Positions 8,273 through 17,802 are shown, counted from the first letter of the stretch. The stretch: DNA of 64,000 nucleotides from Alphaproteobacteria bacterium (GCA_030433005.1 JAUILQ010000006.1:62001-126000); one strand, 5' to 3'. Notes: generated by a model not told the origin, from the sequence alone. Program-made: numbers and translations.

Positions 8273-9721
8273 GCCAAGTCGCGTTCCGAGTACGTCTGCC
8301 AGAGCTGCGGTGCGGTCTTCCCGAAGTGGGCCGGCCGCTGCGAGGCCTGCGGCGACTGGAACAGCCTGGTCGAGGAGCTGTCCGGCGGCAGCGGCGCGCC
8401 CGGCGGCCTGGGCGCCAGGCCGGGAGGACGCCCCGGGGGCCGCGGGGGCGGGCGCGGCCAGCGCATCGCCTTCGTCGGCCTCGAAGGCGAAGGCGCGCCG
8501 GTCGCCCGGCTGGTCTCCGGCATCGCCGAGTTCGACCGCGTCGCCGGCGGCGGCCTGGTGCCCGGCTCGGCGGTGCTGGTCGGCGGCGACCCCGGCATCG
8601 GCAAGTCGACCCTGCTGCTGCAGGCCGCAGCCGCCCTGGCGGCACGCAGCGGCCGGGCCTGCGCCTACGTCTCCGGCGAGGAGGCGATCGACCAGGTGCG
8701 TCTGCGCGCCCAGCGCCTGGGGGTGACCGCCGCGCCGGTCGAGCTCGCCTCCGCGACCTCGGTGCGCGACCTCGTCGACAGCCTCGACCACGCCCAGGGC
8801 CCCGGCGTCGTGGTCATCGATTCGATCCAGACGATGTACGTCGACAACCTGGAGTCCGCGCCCGGCACGGTCGCCCAGGTGCGCGCCAGCACCCAGGAGC
8901 TGATCCGCCTCGCCAAGGCGCGCGGCTTCGTGCTGCTGCTGGTCGGCCACGTCACCAAGGAAGGCATGATCGCCGGGCCGAAGGTGCTGGAGCACATGGT
9001 CGACGCCGTGCTGTACTTCGAGGGCGAGCGCGGCCACCAGTTCCGCATCCTGCGCACCACCAAGAACCGCTTCGGGCCGACCGACGAGATCGGCGTCTTC
9101 GAGATGACCGAGCAGGGCCTGATGGAGGTCGCCAACCCCTCGGCGCTGTTCCTCGCCGAGCGGCGCGGCGAGGTCTCGGGCGCCAGCGTCTTCGCCGGGC
9201 TGGAGGGCACGCGCCCGGTGCTGGTCGAGATCCAGGCGCTGGTCGCGCCCTCCTCGCTCGGCACGCCGCGGCGCGCCGTGGTCGGCTGGGATTCCGGGCG
9301 CCTGGCGATGGTGCTGGCGGTGCTCGAGGCGCGCTGCGGGCTGAGCTTCGCCGGCCAGGACGTCTACCTCAACGTCGCCGGCGGCCTGCGCATCTCGGAG
9401 CCGGCCGCCGACCTCGCCGTCGCCGCGGCCCTGGTCTCGGCGCTCGCCGACCGGCCGGTGCCGGCCGAGGCCGTGGTGTTCGGCGAGATCGGCCTGGCCG
9501 GCGAGGTGCGCGCCGTGAGCCAGGCCGAGCAGCGCCTCAAGGAGGCGGCCAAGCTGGGCTTCGAGCGCGCCTTCCTGCCGCCGCGCCGCGGCCGCGGCAA
9601 GGAGGCTGCCGGTCTCCCTGCGGGCGGTGCATTGGAGGTCATCGAGATCGGGCATTTGCAGGACCTGGTCGAATGCCTATCTAGCCATTCGCCGGACGCG
9701 CCGCTGCGGCGCCACGCCTGA
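8270..9721 (+). CDS. radA: DNA repair protein RadA, apparent CTG start
   Basis: RadA, a RecA-like ATPase/helicase that processes recombination intermediates. With a CTG start the product has 483 residues. An N-terminal C4 zinc finger uses Cys10, Cys13, Cys24 and Cys27. A Gly/Arg-rich linker (about residues 38-65) follows, then Walker A GGDPGIGKST (105-114), the RadA-specific KNRFG motif in TTKNRFGPTDEIG, and a Lon-like C-terminal domain (VYLNVAGGLRISEPAADLAV). The first ATG in frame is codon 97, inside the ATPase domain, so an ATG-only call would lose the finger. The open frame extends no further upstream than 8252. Next gene is cvpA, 17 bases downstream. Confidence 0.93.
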   Translation: MAKSRSEYVCQSCGAVFPKWAGRCEACGDWNSLVEELSGGSGAPGGLGARPGGRPGGRGGGRGQRIAFVGLEGEGAPVARLVSGIAEFDRVAGGGLVPGSAVLVGGDPGIGKSTLLLQAAAALAARSGRACAYVSGEEAIDQVRLRAQRLGVTAAPVELASATSVRDLVDSLDHAQGPGVVVIDSIQTMYVDNLESAPGTVAQVRASTQELIRLAKARGFVLLLVGHVTKEGMIAGPKVLEHMVDAVLYFEGERGHQFRILRTTKNRFGPTDEIGVFEMTEQGLMEVANPSALFLAERRGEVSGASVFAGLEGTRPVLVEIQALVAPSSLGTPRRAVVGWDSGRLAMVLAVLEARCGLSFAGQDVYLNVAGGLRISEPAADLAVAAALVSALADRPVPAEAVVFGEIGLAGEVRAVSQAEQRLKEAAKLGFERAFLPPRRGRGKEAAGLPAGGALEVIEIGHLQDLVECLSSHSPDAPLRRHA

Positions 9722-9738
9722 CCGCCGGCTGGACGCGC

Positions 9739-10428
9739 ATGGACCTTCCCGTCAACGCCGCCGACGTCATCGTCATCGCGGTCCTGCTGATCTCCGCCGG
9801 CCTGGCCTTCTTCCGCGGCCTGGTGCACGAGGTGCTGGCGATCGCCGCCGGCGTCGGCGCGGCGCTGGCGACGCTCTACTTCTTCCTGCCGGCGCAGGCG
9901 ATCGCGCGCCAGCTGATCGCGATCCCGCTGGTTGCCGACATCCTCGCCGGCGTGGTCGTGTTCCTGCTGACGCTGATCGTGCTGACCGTGGTCTCGCGCA
10001 TGATCTCAAAGCGCGTGCAGGACTCCAGCCTGGGGGCGCTCGACCGCTCGCTGGGCTTCGTCTTCGGCCTGCTGCGCGGCGCCGTGGTGATCTGCATCGC
10101 CTGGCTGGTGATGGGCTGGCTGCTGCCGCCGGCCGAGCAGCCGGACTGGATCCGCGAGGCGCGCTCGCGACCGCTGGTCGAGGCCGGCGCCGCCGCGTTG
10201 CGCGCGCTGGCGCCCGACGACCTGGGGCTCAGCGTGCCGCCCGCGGGCGGCGGCGAGCCGGCCGCGGACGGGGCGCCCGACGGCAGCGACATTCCGGCGC
10301 AGCCCCGCGCCGGCGGTAACGAAGCTGCAAAGGAAGCCCCGAGCGGCTATAAGGAGGGCCCGAGGCAGCAGATGCAGCAGCTATTCGAATCGGTCGGCCG
10401 CGACAACGCCTCCGGAAACAGCGAATGA
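9739..10428 (+). CDS. cvpA: CvpA family membrane protein
   Basis: A 229-residue protein with about four N-terminal membrane helices (DVIVIAVLLISAGLAFFRGL; VLAIAAGVGAALATLYFF; LAGVVVFLLTLIVLTVV; GLLRGAVVICIAWLVMGW), then a cytosolic Pro/Gly-rich tail. This is the CvpA (colicin V production) layout. As in many proteobacteria it sits directly before purF and overlaps it by four bases (ATGA). The biochemical role of CvpA is not settled; homologues are linked to envelope stress and bile tolerance. Confidence 0.9.
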   Translation: MDLPVNAADVIVIAVLLISAGLAFFRGLVHEVLAIAAGVGAALATLYFFLPAQAIARQLIAIPLVADILAGVVVFLLTLIVLTVVSRMISKRVQDSSLGALDRSLGFVFGLLRGAVVICIAWLVMGWLLPPAEQPDWIREARSRPLVEAGAAALRALAPDDLGLSVPPAGGGEPAADGAPDGSDIPAQPRAGGNEAAKEAPSGYKEGPRQQMQQLFESVGRDNASGNSE

Positions 10429-11873
10429 TCAGCACCAATCCCTTCGACGACGACAAGCTGCGCGAGGAGTGCGGCGTCTTCGGCATCCACGGGATGCCCG
10501 ACGCCGCGACCCTGACGGCGCTCGGCCTGCACGCCCTGCAGCACCGCGGGCAGGAGGCCGCCGGCCTGGTCTGCTTCGACGGCCAGCAGTTCCACGCCCA
10601 CCGGGCGCTCGGCCTGGTCAGCGAGGTCTTCGCCGACGAGCGCGAGACCAGCCGGCTGAAGGGCCACGCCGCGATCGGCCACAACCGCTACGCCACGACC
10701 GGCGACACGGTGCTGCGCAACGTCCAGCCGCTGTTCGCCGAGCTGGAGTTCGGCGGCTTCGCGCTGGCCCACAACGGCAACCTGACCAACGCCTACGCGC
10801 TGCGCCGCGAGCTGGTGCGCCGCGGCTCGCTGTTCCAGTCGACCATGGACACCGAGGTCATCATCCACCTGGTCGCGACCTCGCAGGCGCCGAGCGTCGC
10901 CGACCGGCTGGTCGAGAGCCTGCGCCAGGTCGAGGGCGCCTACTCCCTGGTCGCGCTGACCCACGAGGGGGTGATCGGCGTGCGCGACCCGCTGGGCGTG
11001 CGGCCGCTGGTCATCGGCCGCCTGGGCGAGGCCTACATCCTGACCTCGGAGAGCTGCGCGCTCGACATCATCGGCGCGGAGTTCCTGCGCGACGTCGATC
11101 CCGGCGAGATGGTCATCCTGTCCGACCAGGGCGTGGTCTCGCGGCGCATCGCGCCGGCGCTGCCGCAGCGCCACTGCATCTTCGAGTACATCTACTTCGC
11201 GCGGCCCGACTCGGTGATCGAGGGCCACTCGGTCTATTCCGCGCGCCAGCAGATCGGCGCCGAGCTGGCGCGCGAGAGCGGCGTGCCGGCCGACGTCATC
11301 GTGCCGGTCCCGGACTCCGGCGTGCCGGCGGCGCTGGGCTACGCCGAGGCCGCGGGCATCCCCTTCGAGTTCGGCATCATCCGCAACCACTACGTCGGCC
11401 GCACCTTCATCCAGCCGACCCAGCAGATCCGCGACCTCGGCGTCCGCCGCAAGCACAACGCCAACCGCCCGAAGATCGAGGGCAAGCGCGTGGTGCTGGT
11501 CGACGACTCGATCGTGCGCGGCACGACCTCGCGCAAGATCGTCGAGATGGTCCGCTCGGCCGGCGCCACCGAGGTGCACATGCGCATCGCCGCGCCGCCG
11601 ACCACCCATTCCTGCTTCTATGGCGTCGACACGCCGGAGCGCGAGGAGCTGCTCGCCTCGAAGATGTCGGTCGCGGAGATGGGCCGCTACATCGGCGTCG
11701 ACAGCCTGGCCTTCATCAGCCTGGACGGGCTCTACCGGGCGATGGGCGAGAGCGGGCGCGACCCGGGGCAGCCGCGCTTCTGCGACGCCTGCTTCACCGG
11801 CGACTATCCGACCCGCCTGACCGACCGCGAGGGCAAGGTGACCCGCCAGCTGTCGCTGCTCGCCGAGGCCTGA
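10425..11873 (+). CDS. purF: Amidophosphoribosyltransferase, probable 4Fe-4S type
   Basis: A 482-residue enzyme for the first committed step of purine synthesis (PRPP plus glutamine to phosphoribosylamine). Fifteen residues precede Cys16 (REECGVFGIHG), which would become the N-terminal catalytic Cys after propeptide removal. The PRPP loop is VVLVDDSIVRGTTSRK. Cysteines at RHCIFEYIYF, HSCFYG and CDACFTGDYP match the iron-sulfur ligands of Bacillus-type PurF, so an oxygen-sensitive 4Fe-4S cluster is likely. Coupled to cvpA by an ATGA overlap. Confidence 0.96.
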   Translation: MISTNPFDDDKLREECGVFGIHGMPDAATLTALGLHALQHRGQEAAGLVCFDGQQFHAHRALGLVSEVFADERETSRLKGHAAIGHNRYATTGDTVLRNVQPLFAELEFGGFALAHNGNLTNAYALRRELVRRGSLFQSTMDTEVIIHLVATSQAPSVADRLVESLRQVEGAYSLVALTHEGVIGVRDPLGVRPLVIGRLGEAYILTSESCALDIIGAEFLRDVDPGEMVILSDQGVVSRRIAPALPQRHCIFEYIYFARPDSVIEGHSVYSARQQIGAELARESGVPADVIVPVPDSGVPAALGYAEAAGIPFEFGIIRNHYVGRTFIQPTQQIRDLGVRRKHNANRPKIEGKRVVLVDDSIVRGTTSRKIVEMVRSAGATEVHMRIAAPPTTHSCFYGVDTPEREELLASKMSVAEMGRYIGVDSLAFISLDGLYRAMGESGRDPGQPRFCDACFTGDYPTRLTDREGKVTRQLSLLAEA

Positions 11874-11915
11874 GCGCCGGCGGCCCAGGGAGCGGCGGGC
11901 GGACCGCCATCGGAC

Positions 11916-11933
11916 GGGCGCCGGGGGGCGCCC
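11916..11933 (+). terminator. Hairpin after purF, weak terminator candidate
   Basis: GGGCGCC and GGCGCCC flank a GGGG loop, 42 bases after the purF stop and before the DUF2937 gene. There is no T-tract, so it may only be a processing or attenuating hairpin. Confidence 0.3.
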
Positions 11934-11961
11934 CGCCAGGCCAAGGGGGAGGCCTCGCAGC

Positions 11962-12498
11962 ATGATCGGACGGGTGATGAACGGCGTCTTCGGGGCCGGC
12001 GGCGCCGGGCTGCTGAGCCAGTTCCCGGCCTTCTTCGCCCAGTACCGCCAGCAGCTCGCCGGCCGCCTGGAGCAGGCCCGTGCCGACCTCTCGCGGGTCA
12101 CCGAGGAGGCAGCGGCCCTGGGCCTCTCGCCCGAGGCCTACCTGAGCCGCGCCGAGGCCGAGGGCGGCCAGTTCACCCGGGTGCTGGTCGAGGGCGCGCG
12201 CGAGACGCTCGACACGCTGCAGCGCCTCGAGGCCGCCTATCAGGCCTTCACGGCGGCGACGGCGGTCGGCCGGCCGATCATCTTCGCCCGCCATTTCGAC
12301 GGCGCCATCGCCGACTCGACCCTGCTGCACTTCCAGCCGGCCGTGCCGCTGACGCTCGAGGGCCTGGCCTACGCCGGCGGCGGCCTGCTGCTCGGGCTCG
12401 GCCTGCTCGCGCTCCTGGAGTGGCTGGGCCTGCTCTCGCTCGACGTCAGCGGCCTGCGCCGGCGTCCCAAGAATTCCGGAGGATTGCGTGCCCGCTGA
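11962..12498 (+). CDS. DUF2937 membrane protein
   Basis: A 178-residue protein matching the DUF2937 layout. It has an N-terminal FPAFFAQYRQQLAGRLEQARADL segment, a helical middle part, then the ARHFDGAIADSTLLHFQPAVPLT segment and one C-terminal membrane helix ([20 protein letters not shown]). Function unknown. It lies between purF and the SDR gene and overlaps the SDR gene by 11 bases, so the pair is likely co-expressed. Confidence 0.8.
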   Translation: MIGRVMNGVFGAGGAGLLSQFPAFFAQYRQQLAGRLEQARADLSRVTEEAAALGLSPEAYLSRAEAEGGQFTRVLVEGARETLDTLQRLEAAYQAFTAATAVGRPIIFARHFDGAIADSTLLHFQPAVPLTLEGLAYAGGGLLLGLGLLALLEWLGLLSLDVSGLRRRPKNSGGLRAR

Positions 12499-13282
12499 GA
12501 CACCCGGTTCCGACGACAGACCCGACAGCAACGGAGCGGGCCCCGCTGGCGAACCGGCGCGCGACGCGCCGGAGCATCCGCGCGGCCAGCGCGTCGTCCT
12601 GGTCACCGGCGCCTCGCGCGGCCTCGGCCGGGCGCTCGCCAAGGCCCTGGCCGCGGCCGGCGACCACTGCGTGCTGACCGCGCGCACCGTCGGCGCGCTG
12701 GAAGAGCTCGACGACGAGATCGTCGCCGCCGGCGGCGCGCGCCCGACCCTGGTGCCCTTCGACCTGCGCGACGGCGACAAGATCGACCAGCTCGGTGCCG
12801 CGCTCTACCAGCGCTTCGGCCGTCTCGACGGCCTCGCCGCCTGCGCCGGGATCCTGGGCCGGCTGAGCCCGGTCGGCCACCTGCCGGCGAAGACCTGGAA
12901 CGAGGCCTTCGCCGTCAACACCACGGCCAACCAGCGGCTGCTGCGCAGCCTCGACCCGCTGCTGCGCCGCTCGGAGGCCGGCCGCGCGCTCTTCGTCACC
13001 GACGCCCAGGTCGCCAGCGCCACGGCCTACTGGTCGCTCTACGCGGCCAGCAAGGCGGCGCTGGAGGTGCTGGTGCGCTGCTACGCCCACGAGGTCGCGA
13101 AGTTCGGCGTCAAGGCCAACCTCGCGTGCCCGCCGCCGATGGCGACGACCCTGCGCCGCCAGGCCTTCCCCGGCGAGGACCAGGCGACGCTGGCCGACCC
13201 GCAGGCAGTCGCCGCGCGGCTGCTGCCGCTGCTCGCGGCCGACTGCTCGGTCAACGGCGAGATCGTGCCGGTCGCACCCTGA
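12488..13282 (+). CDS. Short-chain dehydrogenase/reductase family protein
   Basis: A 264-residue SDR. About 35 low-complexity residues precede the Rossmann start VVLVTGASRGLGRALAKAL. The NAG-type strand is present as CAGILGRLSPVG. The catalytic Tyr and Lys lie in YAASKAALEVLV, and the usual Ser position is within DAQVASATAYW. The GTG start overlaps the DUF2937 gene by 11 bases. Homologues beside purF/DUF2937 in related bacteria are simply called SDR family oxidoreductases; the substrate is unknown. Confidence 0.85.
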   Translation: MPAETPGSDDRPDSNGAGPAGEPARDAPEHPRGQRVVLVTGASRGLGRALAKALAAAGDHCVLTARTVGALEELDDEIVAAGGARPTLVPFDLRDGDKIDQLGAALYQRFGRLDGLAACAGILGRLSPVGHLPAKTWNEAFAVNTTANQRLLRSLDPLLRRSEAGRALFVTDAQVASATAYWSLYAASKAALEVLVRCYAHEVAKFGVKANLACPPPMATTLRRQAFPGEDQATLADPQAVAARLLPLLAADCSVNGEIVPVAP

Positions 13283-13288
13283 CCGGCC

Positions 13289-13305
13289 GCGCGCCTCAGG
13301 CGCGC
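13289..13305. terminator. Hairpin at convergent SDR/DUF427 ends
   Basis: GCGCGCC and GGCGCGC pair around a TCA loop that is itself the stop codon (TGA on the minus strand) of the DUF427 gene. It sits in the 13-base gap after the SDR gene and could act on both strands. There is no T-run. Confidence 0.35.
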
Positions 13306-13712
13306 TCGCTGCGCTGCTCCAGGCCCTCGACCTTGCCGACGTAGAAGGCGACGAAGTCCTCGATCTCGGCGACCGCGCCCGAGGGGTCGGGATAGCCCCA
13401 GACCGCGTTCTCGGCGGTTCTGCCGCCGGCGCTCAGGTGCCAGTAGCGGGCGTCGCCCTTGAAGGGGCAGTGCGTCGTGTGTTCGCTCGGCGAGAGCGCG
13501 CCCTCGCGGACGTCGTCGAGCGGCAGGTAAGCGACGGGCGGATAGCCGGTCTCCTCGAGGATCAGCGCGCGCTTGCTGTCGGCGACCGTCTCGCCGTTGA
13601 AGCTGATGACGATGCGTTCGGACGACGGCGCGATCTCGATCGAATGCCCGGTGCCCTTGGTCGTCTCCGGATCCACCGGCGGATGACCGGGATCTGAATG
13701 CTGCTGGACCAT
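13296..13712 (-). CDS. DUF427 domain protein
   Basis: A 138-residue protein of the DUF427 family. Conserved elements are NGETVADSKRALILEETGYPPVAYLP, the CPFKGDARYWHL motif and NAVWGYPDP. The family fold is a small beta barrel of unknown function, common in soil bacteria and fungi. It has its own ribosome site (AAGGAG) and lies 60 bases downstream of der on the same strand. Confidence 0.88.
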   Translation of the reverse strand: MVQQHSDPGHPPVDPETTKGTGHSIEIAPSSERIVISFNGETVADSKRALILEETGYPPVAYLPLDDVREGALSPSEHTTHCPFKGDARYWHLSAGGRTAENAVWGYPDPSGAVAEIEDFVAFYVGKVEGLEQRSERA

Positions 13713-13772
13713 GATGCTGCTCCTTGTCGGTCAGGCTTCTGCGGAGGCAACGCCTGAGACGGGGCGGAGGTC

Positions 13773-15161
13773 TCAGCCGTCGGCGTAGGGATTCTTCGAC
13801 TTCTTGAGATGGATGCGGATCGGCGTGCCCGGCAGGTCGAAATCCAGGCGCAGCTGGTTCTCCAGGTAGCGCAGGTAGCTGGGCGGCAGGTCCTCCGGGT
13901 TGGAGCAGTGCACCGCGAAGGTCGGCGGCCGCGAGCGCGCCTGGGTCATGTACTTCAGGCGGATGCGCCGCCCGCCCGGCGCCGGCGGCGGATGCTGGCC
14001 GGTCACCGCCTGCAGCCAGCGGTTCAGCGGCGCCGTCGACAGCCGCTTGTTCCAGGTCTCGTAGGCCTGGAAGACGGCGCGCATCAGCTTGTCGAGGCCG
14101 CGGCCCTCGATCGCCGAGAGCGCGACCACCGGGATGCCCTTGGTCTGCGGAAAGGAGCGCTCGAGCCGGTCCTCGACCTGGCGCAGCGCCAGCGCCCGGT
14201 CCTCGACCGCGTCCCACTTGTTGAGCGCGATGACCAGGGCGCGGCCCTCCTCGACCACGGTGCGCGCGATCGTCAGGTCCTGCTTTTCCATGCCGAGCGT
14301 GGCGTCGAGCAGCAGCACCACGACCTGGGCGTAGTCGATGGCGCGCTTGCTGTCGGCCGCCGACAGCCGCTCGACCTTGTCGTCTATGCGCGCCCGACGG
14401 CGCAGGCCGGCGGTGTCGACCAGCCGGACGGCGCGCTCTTTCCAGGTCCAGTCGACCGCGATCGAATCTCGGGTGATGCCGGCCTCCGGGCCGGTCAGCA
14501 TGCGCTCCTCGCCGAGCAGGCGATTGACCAGCGTCGACTTGCCGACGTTCGGGCGGCCGACCACGGCCAGCTGGATCGGGCCGCGATGCTCGGCCTCGCC
14601 GTCGTCCTCCGGCGGCTCGTCGTCGGCCGGCTCGCCGTCCCGCGACCGGGCCTCGTCGTCGGCCTTGGCCGCGACCAGCGGCTGCAGGAAGTCGTAGAGT
14701 TCGTCGAGGCCGAGGCCGTGTTCGGCCGACAGCGGCACCGGCTCGCCGAGGCCCAGACCGTAGGCTTCGTAGAGCCCGCTCTCGCCGGCCTTGCCCTCGC
14801 ACTTGTTGGCGGCCAGCAGCAGCGGCGTCGGGGCACGCCGCAGCAGCTCGGCGAAGTGCGCATCGAGCGGCGTGACCCCGGCACGCGCGTCGATCAGGAA
14901 CAGAGCGGCGTCGGCCTGCTCGATGGCCTGCTCGGTCTGGCGGCGCATGCGCGCCTCCAGGCTGTCGTCGGTGACGTCCTCGAGGCCCGCGGTGTCGAAC
15001 ACGCGAAAGCGCAGGTCGAACAGGCGCGCGTCGCCCTCGCGCCGGTCGCGGGTCACGCCGGGCTGGTCGTCGACCAGGGCCAGGCGCTTGCCGACCAGGC
15101 GGTTGAACAGCGTCGACTTGCCGACGTTGGGCCGGCCGACGATGGCGAGGGTGAAGGTCAT
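13773..15161 (-). CDS. der: Ribosome biogenesis GTPase Der (EngA)
   Basis: A 462-residue tandem GTPase needed for maturation of the 50S subunit. G domain 1 has [14 protein letters not shown] and DTAGLED; G domain 2 has [25 protein letters not shown] and NKWD. A KH-like domain follows ([18 protein letters not shown] through the [14 protein letters not shown] end). An acidic linker of about 25 residues joins the two G domains ([20 protein letters not shown]). It follows bamB by 89 bases, an order common in proteobacteria. Confidence 0.96.
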   Translation of the reverse strand: MTFTLAIVGRPNVGKSTLFNRLVGKRLALVDDQPGVTRDRREGDARLFDLRFRVFDTAGLEDVTDDSLEARMRRQTEQAIEQADAALFLIDARAGVTPLDAHFAELLRRAPTPLLLAANKCEGKAGESGLYEAYGLGLGEPVPLSAEHGLGLDELYDFLQPLVAAKADDEARSRDGEPADDEPPEDDGEAEHRGPIQLAVVGRPNVGKSTLVNRLLGEERMLTGPEAGITRDSIAVDWTWKERAVRLVDTAGLRRRARIDDKVERLSAADSKRAIDYAQVVVLLLDATLGMEKQDLTIARTVVEEGRALVIALNKWDAVEDRALALRQVEDRLERSFPQTKGIPVVALSAIEGRGLDKLMRAVFQAYETWNKRLSTAPLNRWLQAVTGQHPPPAPGGRRIRLKYMTQARSRPPTFAVHCSNPEDLPPSYLRYLENQLRLDFDLPGTPIRIHLKKSKNPYADG

Positions 15162-15250
15162 GGAACCTGCGCGTCCGGAAGGAAGGCGCTAGAGGTAAGG
15201 CCGCCGGCCGCGCGGCGCAAGCGCCGCCGCCGCGCCCTTTCCGCCTCCGG

Positions 15251-16588
15251 TCAGCGCAGCGCCAGCAGCGAGCCGCCCTTGGTCAGCAGATAGAGCGTGT
15301 TGCCGGCGATCACCGGGGAGACGGCGATCTCGCTCGGCAGCTCGCGTTCGGCCAGGACCGCGCCGTCCTCCGGCGAGAGGAAGACCAGGCTGCCCTTGTC
15401 GCTGACCAGCAGCAGCCGGCCGCCGCCGGCCAGCGGCCCGAACCAGCGGATCGGGCCGGTGCGGTCCTCGGGATCCTCGAAGCGCGGCAGCTCGGTCACC
15501 CAGCGCACCCGGCCGCTGTCGCGCACGATCGCGGCGACCCGCGCCTCGTTGGTCACCAGATAGACGAAGTTGCCGAGCACCAGCGGCATCTCGATGCCGC
15601 CGGCCTCGACCTCCCAGGCCCGCTGGCCGCGGCGCACGTCGATGGCGGCGGCGCGCCCGGAGTGGCTGATCGCGTAGATCCGGTCGTCGCGAGCGACCGG
15701 CAGGCCGACGATCTGGCCGATATCGGCGACCTGGGCGGAGCGCCGGACGGCGGCCAGGTTGAAGTCCCAGAGGTCGCGGCCGTTCTCCATGCGCAGCGCC
15801 GCCAGTTCGCCCGAGGTGTAGGGCGCGACGATGGTGGCGCCGGAAACCACGGGGGCGGCGGCGCCGATCAGGCCCGCCGGCTCCTCCAGGCCGGTGCCGG
15901 TCCACTGCAGCCGGCCGTCGTCGGCGGCCAGGCAGCGGATCTCGTTGATCACGTTGATCGTGAAGACGCGGCCGCCGGCGACCGTCGGCGCGGCGTGGAT
16001 CGGTACGCCGCTGCGTTCCTCCCAGATCGTCTGGCCGCTGCCGGCGTCGAGCGCGAAGAGCGCGCCGAAGCCGGTGGTCACGAACAGCCGCCCGGCCTCG
16101 TAGGCGAGGCCGCCGCCGTAGTAGCCGTCGTCGTCGTCCTCGGGCGCCAGGTCGCGCTGCCAGATCCGCCGCCCGGACTGCGCCTCGAAGGCGCTGACCA
16201 CCGAGACCGAGTCGAGGGTGTAGACCCGGCCCTCGGCGACGATCGGCTGGGCCAGCAGGCGGGCGTCGTCCTCGTTGCCCTGCCCGACGTCGGCGCTCCA
16301 GGCCTGGGCCAACGCCCCGTCGAGCGTGCGATGCCCGGGGTCGTGGGAGGCGTTCCCGCCGACCTGCGGCCAGTCGAGCGACTGCGGCGGCGGCAGCGAG
16401 ACCGGCACGGAAGCGGCTGCCGGATCGGGCGCGAGGCCGCCGATCTGGGTCAGCACGTCCAGGCGGTCGCCCGGCAGCGGCGGCTCCTCGGGCGAGCCGA
16501 ACCAGTCGTCGGTCAGCCCGCAGCCGCCCAGGGCCGCGGCGAGGAGCAGCGCGAGGAGCGCGCGGGTCAGCAGCCGGAAGCGGAGCAT
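15251..16588 (-). CDS. bamB: Outer membrane assembly lipoprotein BamB
   Basis: A 445-residue lipoprotein with signal peptide and lipobox LGGC near residues 20-23. The mature part is an eight-bladed PQQ-like beta-propeller with repeated W-motif blades such as GRRIWQRDLA, GQTIWEERSG, GQRAWEVEAG and GRVRWVTELP. BamB supports the BamA machine that inserts outer-membrane proteins. It lies six bases downstream of the YfgM-like gene and upstream of der, the usual order. Confidence 0.93.
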   Translation of the reverse strand: MLRFRLLTRALLALLLAAALGGCGLTDDWFGSPEEPPLPGDRLDVLTQIGGLAPDPAAASVPVSLPPPQSLDWPQVGGNASHDPGHRTLDGALAQAWSADVGQGNEDDARLLAQPIVAEGRVYTLDSVSVVSAFEAQSGRRIWQRDLAPEDDDDGYYGGGLAYEAGRLFVTTGFGALFALDAGSGQTIWEERSGVPIHAAPTVAGGRVFTINVINEIRCLAADDGRLQWTGTGLEEPAGLIGAAAPVVSGATIVAPYTSGELAALRMENGRDLWDFNLAAVRRSAQVADIGQIVGLPVARDDRIYAISHSGRAAAIDVRRGQRAWEVEAGGIEMPLVLGNFVYLVTNEARVAAIVRDSGRVRWVTELPRFEDPEDRTGPIRWFGPLAGGGRLLLVSDKGSLVFLSPEDGAVLAERELPSEIAVSPVIAGNTLYLLTKGGSLLALR

Positions 16589-16594
16589 CGCCGG

Positions 16595-17236
16595 CTACTC
16601 CGGCAGGCTGTCGAGCAGCTGCGTCGCCCGCTGGCGCAGGCCCAGCGGCGTCGCCGAGTCGTCGGTCAGCTCCGCGAGGCGGCTGCGCGCCGTGGCCACG
16701 TCGCCCTCGCGCAGCGCCAGCAGGGCCGCCAGCTCGAGCGCCGCGGGCCGCACCGCCGAGACCGGGTCCAGAAGCGGCGCGAGATCGGCTTCCAGCTGCT
16801 CGGCAGGCGCCTCGTCGAAGAGATGCTGGACGATCAGCAGCCCGGCCATGTCGCGATAGATGCGCGGCAGGTCGCCGGCGTCGCGGATCGCCTCCCAATC
16901 GGCGACGGCGCCCTCGACGTCGCCGGCCGTGGCGCGCAGGCGGGCGGCCTGCAGCGCGGCCAGCAGGCCGTAGCCGTCGTCGGCCGGCGCGGCCTGGCGC
17001 TCCAGCGTCTCGAGCGCCGCGACCGGCTCGCCCTCGGCGCTCTCCAGGGCCGCGGCATAGAGGTTCGCCGCCTCGCGGCGCTCGCTCTCGCGCCAGGATT
17101 CGTAAGCCTTCCAGCCGCCGACGCCGGCGATCACCAGAACCACCCCGGCGACGACGAAGAGGCCATAGCGCTTCCACAGGCCGAGCAGCTTCTCCTGCCG
17201 GACCTCTTCGTCCACCTCGCGAAAGATATCACTCAC
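16595..17236 (-). CDS. YfgM-like tetratricopeptide membrane protein
   Basis: A 213-residue protein with cytosolic N-terminus (SDIFREVDEEVRQEKLLGLWKRYG), one membrane helix (LFVVAGVVLVIAGVGGW) and a helical TPR_21-type domain in the periplasm. YfgM of E. coli, the best-known relative, works with periplasmic chaperones and SecYEG. The start is GTG, chosen because the conserved SDIFREVDEE motif follows it immediately and an AGGACGGG sequence precedes it. First gene of the unit leading into bamB and der. Confidence 0.85.
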   Translation of the reverse strand: MSDIFREVDEEVRQEKLLGLWKRYGLFVVAGVVLVIAGVGGWKAYESWRESERREAANLYAAALESAEGEPVAALETLERQAAPADDGYGLLAALQAARLRATAGDVEGAVADWEAIRDAGDLPRIYRDMAGLLIVQHLFDEAPAEQLEADLAPLLDPVSAVRPAALELAALLALREGDVATARSRLAELTDDSATPLGLRQRATQLLDSLPE

Positions 17237-17484
17237 GCTATACCCGTCCTGACGTTGCCGGCCCGGCGGAGCGTCCGCCCGGGGCCGTGACCATGGCTGG
17301 GAAGGCGGCGTCCGGCCGCCTCCGAGAAGGGGCGCTACCATAGCGTTGCGATCCCGGCTTGATAAGGGGGCGCCACGCGCGGCCGCGACCCGCGTGCTCG
17401 GGCCCGGTCGGCCGGGCTAAGCCTTTGTTTACCCATGCCGCGGCAGACTGCGGTCCCGTGCCCGGATGCCCGGAAACGCCAGCA

Positions 17485-17802
17485 ATGTTGCGAACGCTCT
17501 CGATCCTGGGCCTGACGGCCCTGCTGTCCGCCTGCGGCCCGGAGACCCTGGTCTCCACGGGCCTGGGCGTCGCCAGCCTGAAGACGACCGACAAGACCCT
17601 GACCGACCATGCGCTCGGCCTGGTGACCAACCAGGACTGCTCGACGCTGCGCGCCCAGCGCGGCGACATCTACTGCCTCACCGATGAGGAGATGCAGGCG
17701 CGCATCCCGGCCCAGCCCGAGTACTGCTACCGCACCATCGGCGGCGTCGACTGCTACGACCGGCCGGACGAGTCCAAGGGCGCCTCGCGCCTGCTCTACT
17801 GA
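17485..17802 (+). CDS. Small lipoprotein of unknown function
   Basis: A 105-residue protein with a short signal peptide and lipobox LSAC (cysteine near residue 17). The first half is hydrophobic and Thr-rich; the second half has four further cysteines (NQDCSTL, IYCLTDEE, EYCYRT, VDCYDRP) that could form two disulfides in the periplasm. I do not recognise a named domain. Transcribed divergently from the YfgM-bamB-der unit and followed by the DUF2794 gene. Confidence 0.75.
   Translation: MLRTLSILGLTALLSACGPETLVSTGLGVASLKTTDKTLTDHALGLVTNQDCSTLRAQRGDIYCLTDEEMQARIPAQPEYCYRTIGGVDCYDRPDESKGASRLLY

Noticed and set aside
8248-9684. Alternative plus-strand frame across radA
   Set aside because: Its translation is an Arg/Pro/Gly-rich low-complexity product, while the radA frame has all the family motifs.
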